Origin: Candidatus Saccharimonadota bacterium
Lineage (GTDB): Bacteria > Patescibacteriota > Saccharimonadia > Saccharimonadales > Saccharimonadaceae
Length of the DNA stretch: 6,540 bases
Assembly (NCBI GenBank): GCA_017510305.1
Contig: JAFWNO010000060.1
Location: 1 to 6,540 of the forward strand
Direction: 5' to 3'
Shown in pieces: positions 1-4,795 of the stretch. Made by a program: the position numbers and the translations under genes. A model generated the notes under the pieces. That model was given only the letters and a program-made list of their open reading frames with translations. It was not told where the DNA came from and did not search any database. Every line of letters starts with the position of its first letter. The first letter of the stretch is position 1.

Positions 1-147
1 ATCTGGCACAGGCACAATCCCTACATTCGGCTCTATCGTCGCAAAAGGATAATTCGCTGCCAGTGCCCCCGCATTCGTCAGCGCGTTAAAAAGCGTAGAT
101 TTTCCTACATTTGGTAGGCCCACAATTCCACATTTAAGATTACTCAT
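1..147 (-). CDS. ychF: Redox-regulated ATPase YchF, N-terminal part (runs off the window)
   Basis: This is the first 49 codons of an Obg-family P-loop NTPase; the rest lies before position 1. The start reads [18 protein letters not shown], where GLPNVGKST (residues 10-18) is the Walker A/G1 motif in the form typical of YchF. It is followed by LFNALTNAG and then [18 protein letters not shown], the YchF switch I region (P-F-x-T-I-E-P-N-x-G). In the family, YchF binds ribosomes, prefers ATP to GTP and is linked to the oxidative-stress response; the nucleotide-specificity motif lies outside the window. The ATG at 147 has no Shine-Dalgarno sequence, and a TATAAT box ends 7 nt upstream, so the mRNA is probably leaderless. 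It is divergent from the NrdR-controlled gene at 328. Confidence 0.95.
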   Translation of the reverse strand, partial: MSNLKCGIVGLPNVGKSTLFNALTNAGALAANYPFATIEPNVGIVPVPD

Positions 148-154
148 ATCTATA

Positions 155-163
155 ATTATATCA
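155..163 (-). promoter_or_regulatory. Extended -10 promoter of ychF, predicted leaderless start
   Basis: On the minus strand the sequence reads TGATATAATTATAGAT then ATG. TG-A-TATAAT is a perfect extended -10 box, and 7 nt separate it from the start codon, placing the transcription start at or one base before the A of ATG. No good -35 box is seen, which an extended -10 box can do without. Confidence 0.7.
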
Positions 164-233
164 TATTTTCACGATAATAGGGGTCAGTATGCCGCCTTGC
201 ACAGTCCTATAGCTCGCCCTGATTTTTCCACAA

Positions 234-249
234 ACACTACATATGGTGT
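234..249. promoter_or_regulatory. NrdR box 1 (distal operator)
   Basis: ACACTACATATGGTGT matches the published 16-bp NrdR box consensus (acaCwAtATaTwGtgt) at 14 of 16 positions and is an imperfect palindrome. It lies just upstream of the -35 box of the gene at 328. It belongs to a tandem pair, with 16 bp between the boxes and 32 bp centre to centre (about three helical turns), the spacing described for NrdR sites. Confidence 0.8.
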
Positions 250-258
250 ATTTTACTA

Positions 259-288
259 TTGACAAACACTATATGTAGCGTATATAAT
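259..288 (+). promoter_or_regulatory. Sigma-70-type promoter of the NrdD-tail-like gene
   Basis: A perfect -35 box TTGACA (259-264) and a perfect -10 box TATAAT (283-288) are separated by 18 bp. The predicted start near 295 gives a 5' UTR of about 33 nt. NrdR box 2 fills the spacer and box 1 abuts the -35 box on its upstream side, so bound NrdR would be expected to block polymerase. Confidence 0.85.
266..281. promoter_or_regulatory. NrdR box 2 (between -35 and -10)
   Basis: ACACTATATGTAGCGT matches the NrdR consensus at 14 of 16 positions, with mismatches at different places from box 1. The outer CAC/GT bases and the central AT core are kept in both boxes. NrdR is a nucleotide-sensing repressor of ribonucleotide reductase genes; the nrdR gene itself is not in the window. 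Confidence 0.8.
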
Positions 289-327
289 CATAAGTAGATT
301 AAAATAATTATGCTAAAAGGAATTAAA

Positions 328-765
328 ATGAAAAATATTATCTATACTAAACCATCTGATGCTACTAAATTCGACTTGTCGCGTTTTGAAAAATCTCTCT
401 CAAAATATGCCAATGTGCCAGAAGCCGAGATCAAAAAAGCCCTAAAGGAAGTCGACAGATACGAAAATATGCACGTTAGTGTCTTGGTGGAAGTTGGCGT
501 TTCATTGCTAGAAAAATACGGGAACGACAAAATTGCCGAGCAGTATTATAATGACCATAATGAATATTTCTCTGAGGAAAAATTTGAGCGCTTACGTCGC
601 ATTACTGGCTATCTCGTCGGTACTCTAGACCGCTGGAATGATGGTAAAAAGGCTGAAGAAAAAGCACGCGTCAAGCACTCTGTTAACTCCAGTATCGACG
701 ATGCCGCCCGCGCCACTGCCCTAGAAAACCAAGCCCTCGCCCGCAACATCGCCTACGCTCAGTAA
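328..765 (+). CDS. Small glycyl-radical protein resembling the C-terminus of anaerobic ribonucleotide reductase NrdD
   Basis: This is a 145-residue protein with no cysteine. Residues 90-117 contain RRITGYLVG, then RWNDGKKAEEKARVKH. This matches the end of class III ribonucleotide reductase, where R-x-x-GYL holds the radical glycine and is followed by N-x-G-(K/R)-x-x-E and a terminal RVKH/RVLH; Gly94 (codon 607-609) would be the radical site. Residues about 12-81 are helical and loosely recall an ATP-cone (FDLSRFEKSL, then MHVSVLVEVGVSLLEKYG and IAEQYY), which is weaker evidence. The 10-stranded catalytic barrel and the NrdD zinc cysteines are absent, and a 28-residue tail follows RVKH. The start at 328 is preferred over the in-frame ATG at 310 because AAAAGGA lies 7 nt upstream. 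Two NrdR boxes in the promoter support an RNR role independently. It may be a stand-alone glycyl-radical subunit or repair cofactor, or a decayed nrdD. The partner and activase NrdG are not in the window. Confidence 0.7.
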   Translation: MKNIIYTKPSDATKFDLSRFEKSLSKYANVPEAEIKKALKEVDRYENMHVSVLVEVGVSLLEKYGNDKIAEQYYNDHNEYFSEEKFERLRRITGYLVGTLDRWNDGKKAEEKARVKHSVNSSIDDAARATALENQALARNIAYAQ

Positions 766-1508
766 GTTTTCTGATTTGGGCAAGTAGAAAGGACGTTATT
801 CATGGCGTCCTTTTCCGCCTCCGTCACCCACAAGTGGTATTTATACTTGACGGCGACTTGCCTCGCCACATACTCGCAGCGGAACTTCTTATTCGGCGGC
901 AGCCAAGTCGCCGCGTCGCCATCACTTTTTTGCATATTTGCCGGCCCATCCGCTGCAATCAGATTCAGCGGGTCCGTTGCTATCTGGTAGCGCACATCCT
1001 TTTCCATATACTGTGCCCCCTTCTGCCACGCATCAGACAGTGCTACTATGTGGTCTATCTGGATGTTTTTAGAGAATTCCTCTCGCGTAGTATAATTTCG
1101 CTCCTCCCCTGTATATGGCTCTATAAAATGACCCGCCACTACGTTGCACCCTTCAAGCACCGCCGAATCCCCCACTTCCCGCTTAATAATCCTCTGTCTC
1201 AACGAGCACCCATCCACGTCTGGCCAATTATTATAAAACTCCGTTCTAGCGTAGCCAGTCTTTGGCGCCCGCCCTTTCACTTCCAATTTTTCTAATACTT
1301 CTGTCGCCAGCGGGGAATTGCTATTTGCATCTACACTACTTCCGGCCCCTTCTGCACTACCACGCTCGCCGCCAGCACCCTCATCTGCCACTTCTACCGA
1401 AGTCACCTCTGTTTCATAACTCGCCGGGTTTATTATTAGCCACGCCCCCACTCCCGCCAAAAACACAGCCCCCGCTACAGTCCTTCGCATCCGGTGCGAC
1501 ATTTTCAT
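759..1508 (-). CDS. Membrane-anchored or secreted HNH endonuclease family protein (DUF1524/GmrSD C-terminal type)
   Basis: This 249-residue protein begins with a basic N-terminus and one hydrophobic segment (about 10-27, TVAGAVFLAGVGAWLIIN), an uncleaved anchor or signal peptide. A low-complexity Gly/Ala/Ser/Glu linker (about 32-66) follows, then a nuclease domain from about residue 70. The domain shows the family's marks: GYARTEFYNNWPDVDGCSLR (85-104), IDHIVALSDAW (151-161) with the metal-binding/catalytic Asp152-His153, DPLNLIAADGPANMQKSDGD (179-198) with Asn182, Asn191 and Lys194, and CEYVARQVAVKYKYHLWVT (211-229). Cys101, 121, 211 and 243 could form disulfides outside the cell. A likely role is degrading external DNA for nucleotide salvage; this is inference. 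Its TGA stop lies inside the end of the convergent gene (7-nt overlap). The ATG at 1508 is chosen; a second ATG two codons later is possible. Confidence 0.88.
   Translation of the reverse strand: MKMSHRMRRTVAGAVFLAGVGAWLIINPASYETEVTSVEVADEGAGGERGSAEGAGSSVDANSNSPLATEVLEKLEVKGRAPKTGYARTEFYNNWPDVDGCSLRQRIIKREVGDSAVLEGCNVVAGHFIEPYTGEERNYTTREEFSKNIQIDHIVALSDAWQKGAQYMEKDVRYQIATDPLNLIAADGPANMQKSDGDAATWLPPNKKFRCEYVARQVAVKYKYHLWVTEAEKDAMNNVLSTCPNQKTY
788..814 (+). terminator. Intrinsic terminator of the 328-765 gene, located inside the HNH gene
   Basis: AAAGGACG (788-795) and CGTCCTTT (806-813) form a perfect 8-bp stem with a 10-nt loop and end in TTTT, 22 nt after the + strand stop codon. The hairpin lies within the 3' coding part of the HNH gene on the other strand (codons for about KDAMNNVLS), so those bases have two jobs. 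The T-tract is short, and the stem is symmetrical enough to form in the HNH mRNA too. Confidence 0.6.
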
Positions 1509-1514
1509 ATCTTA

Positions 1515-1527
1515 ATTATATACCTCC
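1515..1527 (-). promoter_or_regulatory. SD-like sequence and alternative leaderless -10 box of the HNH gene
   Basis: The minus strand reads AAGGAGGTATATAAT, then TAAGAT, then ATG. The TATAAT (1515-1520) lies exactly 6 nt before the start codon, which would give a leaderless mRNA. The GGAGG (1523-1527) lies 14 nt before the ATG, farther than usual for a ribosome binding site. Either may be functional, together with the upstream promoter at 1541-1569. Confidence 0.45.
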
Positions 1528-1540
1528 TTAACATTAAACC

Positions 1541-1569
1541 ATTTTAATTCAGCTAAAAATCTTTTGCAA
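1541..1569 (-). promoter_or_regulatory. Leadered promoter of the HNH gene
   Basis: On the minus strand TTGCAA (1564-1569) and TAAAAT (1541-1546) are separated by 17 bp, predicting a start near 1534 and a leader of about 26 nt. The -35 box lies inside the 24-bp sequence that recurs at 6393-6416, where a minus-strand -10 box lies at the same 17-bp spacing. Confidence 0.6.
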
Positions 1570-1577
1570 GCACAGAC
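1554..1577. repeat. 24-bp promoter box, copy 1
   Basis: The sequence starts TAAAAATCTTTTGCAAG and ends CACAGAC. It is identical at 23 of 24 positions to 6393-6416. Both copies hold a minus-strand -35 element and lie 63-71 bp upstream of similar + strand -10 boxes. Its AGCACAGA (1569-1576) is the inverse of TCTGTGCT (1641-1648), which runs into the rnj -10 box. Confidence 0.8.
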
Positions 1578-1624
1578 GCTATCACTCCTATCGCGAATAT
1601 CCGAACAACTGTTGTAAAAAATAC

Positions 1625-1653
1625 TTGAAAAAATCACAAATCTGTGCTATAAT
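1625..1653 (+). promoter_or_regulatory. Promoter of the RNase J gene
   Basis: TTGAAA (1625-1630), a 17-bp spacer and TATAAT (1648-1653) form a near-consensus promoter. TGC just before the -10 box makes it an extended type. The predicted start near 1660 gives a 5' UTR of about 98 nt. Confidence 0.85.
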
Positions 1654-1665
1654 AGAGTTATAGCA
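1645..1665. promoter_or_regulatory. Operator-like dyad over the rnj -10 box and start site
   Basis: TGCTATAA (1645-1652) and TTATAGCA (1658-1665) are perfect 8-bp inverted arms around the 5-bp TAGAG. The dyad covers the extended -10 box and the predicted start point, where a repressor would act. The promoter at 6455-6484 carries a degenerate version (TGCTAAAATAGA, then TATAAGCA). Confidence 0.5.
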
Positions 1666-1678
1666 TAATAATTCTTGT

Positions 1679-1717
1679 ATCGGTACGTGGAGGAGTAATC
1701 ACATTACTTGTGCCGGT
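1679..1717 (+). promoter_or_regulatory. Stem-loop in the 5' UTR of RNase J
   Basis: CGGTAC (1681-1686) pairs with GTGCCG (1710-1715), extendable by two pairs at 1679-1680/1716-1717. After a one-sided bulge GTGGAG (1687-1692), GAGTAAT (1693-1699) pairs with ATTACTT (1703-1709) around a CAC triloop. A GGAGGAG sequence spans the bulge and inner stem but has no well-placed start codon. The structure lies about 40 nt upstream of the rnj ATG, leaving the true ribosome site AAAGGA (1745-1750) free. It may affect mRNA stability or autoregulation; function is inferred. Confidence 0.55.
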
Positions 1718-1757
1718 CGTGAAATGTATATTGTAAAAATTAATAAAGGAAAATTAA

Positions 1758-3890
1758 ATGAACGAACAAGAAGCAGAGCGCCGTGCTAGGCTTTTAAAGA
1801 TGCGCGAAGAGCGCCTTCCAAGTATTAAAAAACAGTTTGAAGAGGCTCAAAAGCGTAATTTTAATAGTAATTTCAAGCCAGGTGGCAAAGATGCCAATCT
1901 AGTCAAAAAGGCTAAAAAGCCTGCTAAAAGCCCAGCCAAAGCTAAAAAGCAGCCAAAGAAAGGCAATAATAAGCCTGCTGCGCCAAAGACCAAAGAGGAT
2001 CGCCGCAAGGTGGAACTTTCTGTTTCCACTAGAAAAGGCGAAATGGTCCATCACCAGCGTATGCTTTCCCAAGATGTCAATGCTCAGGCCACTCAGCACA
2101 TCATTGGCGTCCCGGTGAATAAATCTCGCTACAATGGCTACAATGGCGCCCAGATTACCAATGCCGAGCTTAAAAAGTCTCGCCCCGATCCAGATGCTGT
2201 CCGCATCATCCCTATCGGTGGTGTCGGCGAGTTTGGTATCGGTAAAAACATGACCATCATCGAGTATAAAAACGAAATTATCATCGTTGATATGGGCGTG
2301 CTTTTCGCCAGCGACGATTATCCAGGTGTTAATTATCTCATTCCAGACATCAAATACTTAGAAGACAATAAGGATAAGGTCAAAGCCATTCTCTTTACTC
2401 ACGCCCACCTAGACCACATCGGCGCCTGCAAGCACCTACTTCCAAAATTCAGCACTACCACTCCTATCTATGGCACAGATTTTACCATCGGCATGATTAA
2501 GCGCCAGATGTCCGAGCTCACCGACGAGCCAGACATGAATTACATTAGTGTAGATCCATTCAAACACGAGAAAATTCAAGTTTCCGAGCATCTTTCTGTT
2601 GAATTTATCCATGTGCTTCACTCTATTCCGGGCAGCACAGCTATCGTTGTGCGCACCCCAAATGGCGTCATTTACCTCTCTGGAGATTGGCGCCACGAGG
2701 AAAGACCATACGGTACCCAGACTGATTACGAGCGTATCGATGAAATTGTCGCCAAAGAGGGCATTACTCTTATGCTCAATGAATCTACTAATATCGACAG
2801 TCCAGGTCATCACCCACATTCCGAATATGATGTCGGTGAAAATATTGGTAAAGTTATGGATCATTACGCCACTGGCCGCATTATCGTTTCTAGCTTCTCC
2901 TCCCAAGTCTCCAGAATTGAAAGTACTCTCCGCGAGGCTGCCGCAAGGGGTAGAAAAGTCGCCTTCGCCGGCTTCTCTATGATAAATAATGTGGAAGTGG
3001 CTCTTCGTGCTAAAGCCATCAAAGTACCAAAAGATACTATCGTTAAAATGGAAGATATCATTAAACTTCCAGATGATAAGCAAACCATCGTCTGTACCGG
3101 TTCCCAGGGCGAGCTAAATGCCGTGCTCAATCGCATGGTCACCGGCCAGCACAAATATATCAAGGTTAAGCCTACCGATACTATTATCTTCTCGTCTAAC
3201 CCTATCCCAGGCAACGAGCCGCACGTAGTTAATACCGTCGATGGCCTCCTCCGCGAAGGCGCTCAGGTTATTCAAAACGGCAAGACTCACCTTACTAATA
3301 TTGGCCCGCTTCACCTTTCCGGCCATGCTTATTATGAAGACCATGTTGATTTTGTCACTAGAGTAAACCCAAAGAACTATATGCCATATCACGGCGAATT
3401 CTTCATGCTTCAACACAATGCCGAGATGGCCGAAAATGTCATTGGTATTCCTCGTGAGCGCATTATCATCTCTGATGATGGCGACATCGTAGAATTAGGG
3501 AAAGACCAAAAGATTCGCAAAAACGGCCGCATCGCCGTTGGCAATAAACTTTACGATGATGCCGATCAAAACGTCCACGAGGCCGTTGTCAAAGATAGGA
3601 TTCACATCTCTCGCGAAGGTATCTTCGTCGTGGTACTGACATTATCTAAGAAGACTGGTCGCCTCGTCAAGACTCCAGATATCGTCTCGCGTGCCTTCAT
3701 CTACCTGGATAATTCTGAGGAATTAATCGGCAAAATCCGCCACTACCTCCGCACCAAGACTGATAAAGTCGGCCGCGACGATCCAGATCTCAAAGCCACC
3801 AAGGAAGAAATCAAGGAAGACGTCTCCCGTATTCTCTTTGATGCCACCGGCCACACGCCAATCGTCATCCCAGTTATAAATAAAGTTTAA
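1758..3890 (+). CDS. rnj: Ribonuclease J with a long lysine-rich N-terminal extension
   Basis: This 710-residue beta-CASP metallo-beta-lactamase ribonuclease has 5'-3' exonuclease and endonuclease roles in RNA decay and maturation. The first 145 or so residues are extra compared with the roughly 555-residue Bacillus enzyme: a charged, probably coiled-coil stretch (1-35), then K/P/A-rich disordered sequence (about 43-85, KKAKKPAKSPAKAKK). The catalytic core starts at RIIPIGGVGEFGIGKNM (149-165). Metal ligands are seen in HAHLDH (215-220), His288 in LHSIPGS and Asp310 in LSGDW. Beta-CASP motifs are TGSQGE (447-452), SSNPIPGNE (479-487) and LSGHA with His523 (520-524), followed by YMPYHGEF. A C-terminal domain (about 590-710) is present. 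AAAGGA 7 nt upstream supports the ATG at 1758. It has its own promoter, a structured leader and a dyad over the start site. The next gene is convergent only 6 nt away, and no terminator is seen between them. Confidence 0.96.
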   Translation: MNEQEAERRARLLKMREERLPSIKKQFEEAQKRNFNSNFKPGGKDANLVKKAKKPAKSPAKAKKQPKKGNNKPAAPKTKEDRRKVELSVSTRKGEMVHHQRMLSQDVNAQATQHIIGVPVNKSRYNGYNGAQITNAELKKSRPDPDAVRIIPIGGVGEFGIGKNMTIIEYKNEIIIVDMGVLFASDDYPGVNYLIPDIKYLEDNKDKVKAILFTHAHLDHIGACKHLLPKFSTTTPIYGTDFTIGMIKRQMSELTDEPDMNYISVDPFKHEKIQVSEHLSVEFIHVLHSIPGSTAIVVRTPNGVIYLSGDWRHEERPYGTQTDYERIDEIVAKEGITLMLNESTNIDSPGHHPHSEYDVGENIGKVMDHYATGRIIVSSFSSQVSRIESTLREAAARGRKVAFAGFSMINNVEVALRAKAIKVPKDTIVKMEDIIKLPDDKQTIVCTGSQGELNAVLNRMVTGQHKYIKVKPTDTIIFSSNPIPGNEPHVVNTVDGLLREGAQVIQNGKTHLTNIGPLHLSGHAYYEDHVDFVTRVNPKNYMPYHGEFFMLQHNAEMAENVIGIPRERIIISDDGDIVELGKDQKIRKNGRIAVGNKLYDDADQNVHEAVVKDRIHISREGIFVVVLTLSKKTGRLVKTPDIVSRAFIYLDNSEELIGKIRHYLRTKTDKVGRDDPDLKATKEEIKEDVSRILFDATGHTPIVIPVINKV

Positions 3891-3896
3891 GTGGTA

Positions 3897-4550
3897 TTAT
3901 TGTTTTTTGTATGGTCTTAATTTCTTTATATGTGTTTTATACCTTTCTTTTCTTTGATAGTAATAATCTTTTGCTAATTTCTTAATTTGGTTCGTCGAAT
4001 CCTTCCTCAATTCCATCACAAAGTTTTTTACCTTATAACTTGCTACCGTTGAAAAAATAAAGTCAATAAACATTATAATGGCAAAAATTATTGCTAGCCC
4101 TACCGCCCACTCGTTACTGAGCGAGCCAATAATTCCGCTCACCGCCGGCTGCGTCAGATACACAATCGCCATTCCGCCCACGCCAAAAAGCAGGGAATTT
4201 TTCAGGCAGATCCGCCCGTTCAGATTATATGGATAATTCGAATAGTCCCACCACCGCATCTTAAACAATTTTTCCATCAAAAAACTCGTCACATATTCAA
4301 GCGACGTGCATACTATCATTGACACAAAATAGGTAAAAATCGGATTCATCGACACTTTATGTGTCGCCGCAATAATCACCACCGCACCCAGCCCATATAT
4401 CGGGCAATACGGCCCAAAGAGAAAGCCTCGATTCTCAAAGGCTTTCTTTGGATTCGTCAGATGTGAAATCTCCAGTAAATATCCCGCCACCGAATAGACT
4501 ACATAATAAAGAAACCATGTCGCTATTATTCTTGCCAAGTCGGTATCCAT
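3897..4550 (-). CDS. Putative ABC-transporter permease family membrane protein (CmpB-like, PF06541 type)
   Basis: This 217-residue protein has about five hydrophobic helices (roughly 10-27, 49-65, 70-88, 115-135 and 150-171), a short N-terminus and a strongly basic cytoplasmic-looking tail (172-217, ending LRPYKKQ). Family marks are RGFLFGPYCPIYGLGA (41-56), LEYVTSFLMEKLF (84-96) and MRWWDYSNYPYNLNGRICL (98-116), typical of the 'putative ABC-transporter type IV' family, which is widespread in Firmicutes. No ATPase or binding protein accompanies it, so a real transport role is uncertain. The ATG at 4550 has no Shine-Dalgarno sequence; a TATAAT box ends 6 nt upstream, predicting a leaderless mRNA. 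It is divergent from tRNA-Leu/pgi across a large inverted repeat and convergent with rnj. Confidence 0.85.
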   Translation of the reverse strand: MDTDLARIIATWFLYYVVYSVAGYLLEISHLTNPKKAFENRGFLFGPYCPIYGLGAVVIIAATHKVSMNPIFTYFVSMIVCTSLEYVTSFLMEKLFKMRWWDYSNYPYNLNGRICLKNSLLFGVGGMAIVYLTQPAVSGIIGSLSNEWAVGLAIIFAIIMFIDFIFSTVASYKVKNFVMELRKDSTNQIKKLAKDYYYQRKERYKTHIKKLRPYKKQ

Positions 4551-4556
4551 ACTTAA

Positions 4557-4565
4557 ATTATATCA
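4557..4565 (-). promoter_or_regulatory. Extended -10 promoter of the membrane gene, predicted leaderless
   Basis: The minus strand reads TGATATAAT, TTAAGT, ATG. TATAAT occupies 4557-4562, and 6 nt separate it from the ATG at 4550, so transcription should start at the A of the start codon. A GTGTCA lies 15 bp upstream as a poor -35 box. Confidence 0.7.
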
Positions 4566-4649
4566 CGAACGAGGGGGTGACACATATGGAAGGGTTCCCA
4601 AAATATTCCGCAAGCGTTAGCTGAGGATAGATTTTGGGAGGGAAAATAT

Positions 4650-4679
4650 GTGGCAGGACCCCCGCTCCTATGATATAAT
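4650..4679 (+). promoter_or_regulatory. Promoter of tRNA-Leu and pgi
   Basis: GTGGCA (4650-4655, 4 of 6 to TTGACA), 18 bp, then TATAAT (4674-4679) with TGA before it as an extended -10 box. The start would fall near 4686-4687, only a few bases before the mature tRNA 5' end at 4691. It is the mirror copy of the promoter at 4557-4565. Confidence 0.75.
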
Positions 4680-4690
4680 ATGAGTTATGG

Positions 4691-4777
4691 GCCCGGGTGG
4701 CGGAATTGGTAGACGCGCTAGTTTCAGGTACTAGTGGTAGCAATACTGTGCAGGTTCAAGTCCTGTTCCGGGCACCA
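4691..4777 (+). tRNA. tRNA-Leu (anticodon CAG)
   Basis: This 87-nt cloverleaf has its CCA encoded (4775-4777). The acceptor GCCCGGG (4691-4697) pairs with TCCGGGC (one G-U), with A as discriminator. The D-arm region carries GGCGGAATTGGTAGACGC, as in leucine tRNAs. The anticodon stem CTAGT (4718-4722)/ACTAG (4730-4734) closes loop TTCAGGT with anticodon CAG at 4725-4727. A long variable arm (about 4736-4749) marks a class II tRNA, and the T-arm reads CAGG-TTCAAGT-CCTG. It starts right after its promoter and is followed by pgi without a visible terminator, so a joint transcript is likely. Confidence 0.97.
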
Positions 4778-4795
4778 AGTAAATGGAGGAACAAA

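Larger units (their letters stand above)
4547..4690. repeat. Large near-palindrome holding two outward-facing promoters
   Basis: Two arms of about 63-66 bp (4547-4609 and 4625-4690) are inverted copies around about 15 bp (CAAGCGTTAGCT region). Read outward, both arms show in order TTTTGGGA, ATATGTG, a CCCCC run, TGATATAAT, and finally TATGG. CCCAAAAT (4597-4604) and ATTTTGGG (4631-4638) are perfectly complementary, as are CACATAT (4581-4587) and ATATGTG (4646-4652). The arms differ by small indels. The left arm ends at the start codon of the membrane gene and the right arm ends at the first base of the tRNA. Because both promoters fire outward from the ends, the centre is not transcribed by them; it would act as DNA. 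Confidence 0.8.

Noticed and set aside
224..232. TTTTCCACA, a one-mismatch DnaA box.
   Set aside because: It is a single site with no cluster, no AT-rich unwinding region and no dnaA/dnaN nearby.
310..327. Upstream in-frame ATG of the glycyl-radical gene.
   Set aside because: It has no ribosome site, while AAAAGGA lies 7 nt before the ATG at 328; it cannot be fully excluded.
834..1531. Open + strand frames opposite the HNH gene (834-1295 and 1262-1531).
   Set aside because: They are antisense to a well-supported nuclease, have no ribosome sites, and show odd Pro/Leu/His-rich composition.
1710..1789. Possible upstream ORFs in the rnj leader (GTG at 1710, 8 codons; ATG at 1724, 21 codons overlapping rnj out of frame).
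   Set aside because: The GGAGGAG is 14 nt from the GTG and partly paired in a stem, and the ATG has no ribosome site.
2436..3416. Minus-strand frames opposite RNase J (2436-3083, 2864-3214, 3114-3416).
   Set aside because: They are shadows of a strongly conserved gene, without ribosome sites or recognisable domains.
4571..4668. A hairpin-like region whose right side (TGTGGCAGGACCCCC) resembles the 3' end of bacterial 4.5S SRP RNA.
   Set aside because: The SRP domain IV motif with its GGAA loop and asymmetric internal loop is absent, and both promoters face outward, away from the region.
4547..4690. Reading the palindrome as a MITE.
   Set aside because: No target-site duplication is visible and other copies cannot be searched here; kept only as one hypothesis.
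4697..4795. In-frame N-terminal extension of pgi through the tRNA gene.
   Set aside because: The tRNA is complete and convincing, and GGAGG 6 nt before the ATG at 4796 fixes the start.
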